Assembly (NCBI GenBank): GCA_025267735.1
Contig: CM046299.1
Coordinates: 22,962,232 to 23,026,231 of the forward strand
Reading direction: 5' to 3'
Source of the DNA: Mactra quadrangularis
Taxonomy: Eukaryota; Mollusca; Bivalvia; Venerida; Mactridae
Length of the DNA stretch: 64,000 nt
Below are positions 63,593 to 64,000 of the stretch, piece after piece (position 1 is the stretch's first letter; every line of letters begins with the position of its first letter). The notes below the pieces were generated by a model. It did not search any database, had not been told where the DNA came from, and worked only from the letters and a program-made list of their open reading frames with translations. The position numbers and the translations under genes were made by a program.

Positions 63593-64000
63593 GTAAGTGT
63601 TGTTTTTGGTATACAAAACCAGTCTTTACCTTAAATTTTTTCATGCACTAGCCCAATTTTATATATTTGATACATTGTAGTAATAGCAAAAAAAATACCT
63701 TAGCCCAATTTAAAAGTTTGACTGTAATAGCCAAGTTTATTTGCATTAAAGAAATAGCCTAATTTTCAAGGTTTGATAGCGTCAAATTACCAACTTGCTG
63801 TTGGCTATCACTTCATTACTTTGTACTCACAATTAAAGCCCCTATATCAAAAGTTACACTGTTTTTTGACTGCAAAGAAAATATACATTTATCTATTTTA
63901 AACACCTCTAATGAACAAGATTTTTTAAATAAGCACAAATATTGCTTAGATGTGTTCATGTTATTTATTGTATTTCAAAATGAAAGTAGATCGAAACCGA
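63593..64000. other. Start of the next intron
   Basis: AT-rich sequence with a few repeats of tagccaa.ttt near 63650-63770. No exon seen before the window ends. Confidence 0.5.

Larger units (their letters stand above)
58244..60762. mobile_element. MITE split by a LINE insertion
   Basis: Left part 58244-58580 and right part 60701-60762 together are the reverse complement of the 395-bp MITE at 21188. TIRs: TATAGTGCGACAATATTAAC and, mirrored, TATAGTTGGACAATATTAAC. The retrotransposon at 58581-60700 interrupts it after ctgtaaata. Confidence 0.88.

Noticed and set aside
60851..61093. 80-residue plus-strand frame
   Set aside because: No recognisable domain, overlaps a long palindrome, and sits in an intron.

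Overview
This window is eukaryotic, intron-rich, AT-rich DNA that appears to lie entirely inside one very large plus-strand gene. Short exons with AG/GT borders are scattered across about 63 kb. Almost every exon encodes one complete extracellular sushi module (also called CCP or SCR: four cysteines and a conserved Trp, about 60 residues). I resolve 46 exons: 39 sushi exons, 4 von Willebrand factor A (vWA) exons and 3 micro-exons. Together they encode about 3,083 residues with no stop codon. Every exon begins after the first base of a codon and ends with the first base of the next (phase 1-1), so any exon can be duplicated or skipped without shifting the frame. Neither a signal peptide nor a 3' end is present, so the gene continues beyond both window edges. 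The organism is an invertebrate, most likely a bivalve mollusc. The evidence is a set of pearl-like elements (tetranucleotide ACRG tract plus about 150-bp core repeats), several tRNA-derived SINE families and many small terminal-inverted-repeat elements. The species cannot be named.

Layout. Positions 536-33768 hold 26 sushi exons of four recurring sequence classes, here called N (opens [13 protein letters not shown]), S ([11 protein letters not shown]), G ([12 protein letters not shown]) and T ([12 protein letters not shown]). This part grew by nested tandem duplication. One recent head-to-tail duplication of about 3.6 kb (5656-9280 and 9279-12714) copied an N-G-N exon trio. A four-unit array with a period of about 2.6 kb (25004-33768) copied an N-N-S trio. 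An older event gave the S-T pairs at 3464-5047 and 14550-15229. Positions 36456-45984 hold ten diverged, single-copy-looking sushi exons. Positions 48393-63592 hold a second kind of module, sushi - short linker - vWA, repeated four times. In three of the four modules the linker is its own micro-exon of 21, 27 or 24 nt; in one it is fused to the vWA exon.

The protein is probably a secreted or membrane-anchored adhesion or recognition protein, broadly like SVEP1 and complement-regulator-type proteins. All four vWA domains lack the first Asp of the metal-binding DxSxS motif. The N-class sushi modules carry up to five N-glycosylation sequons in about 60 residues.

The introns hold mobile DNA: a 5'-truncated LINE with a long intact RT reading frame that landed inside an older MITE; two hAT-type elements with perfect 8-bp target duplications; tRNA-derived SINEs; Tc1-like transposase relics carried along by the tandem array; several long palindromes, one with tRNA-like sequences in both arms; a family of short hairpins; and a 1-kb, 28-bp minisatellite. 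No second host gene, functional tRNA or rRNA, or CRISPR array is supported.
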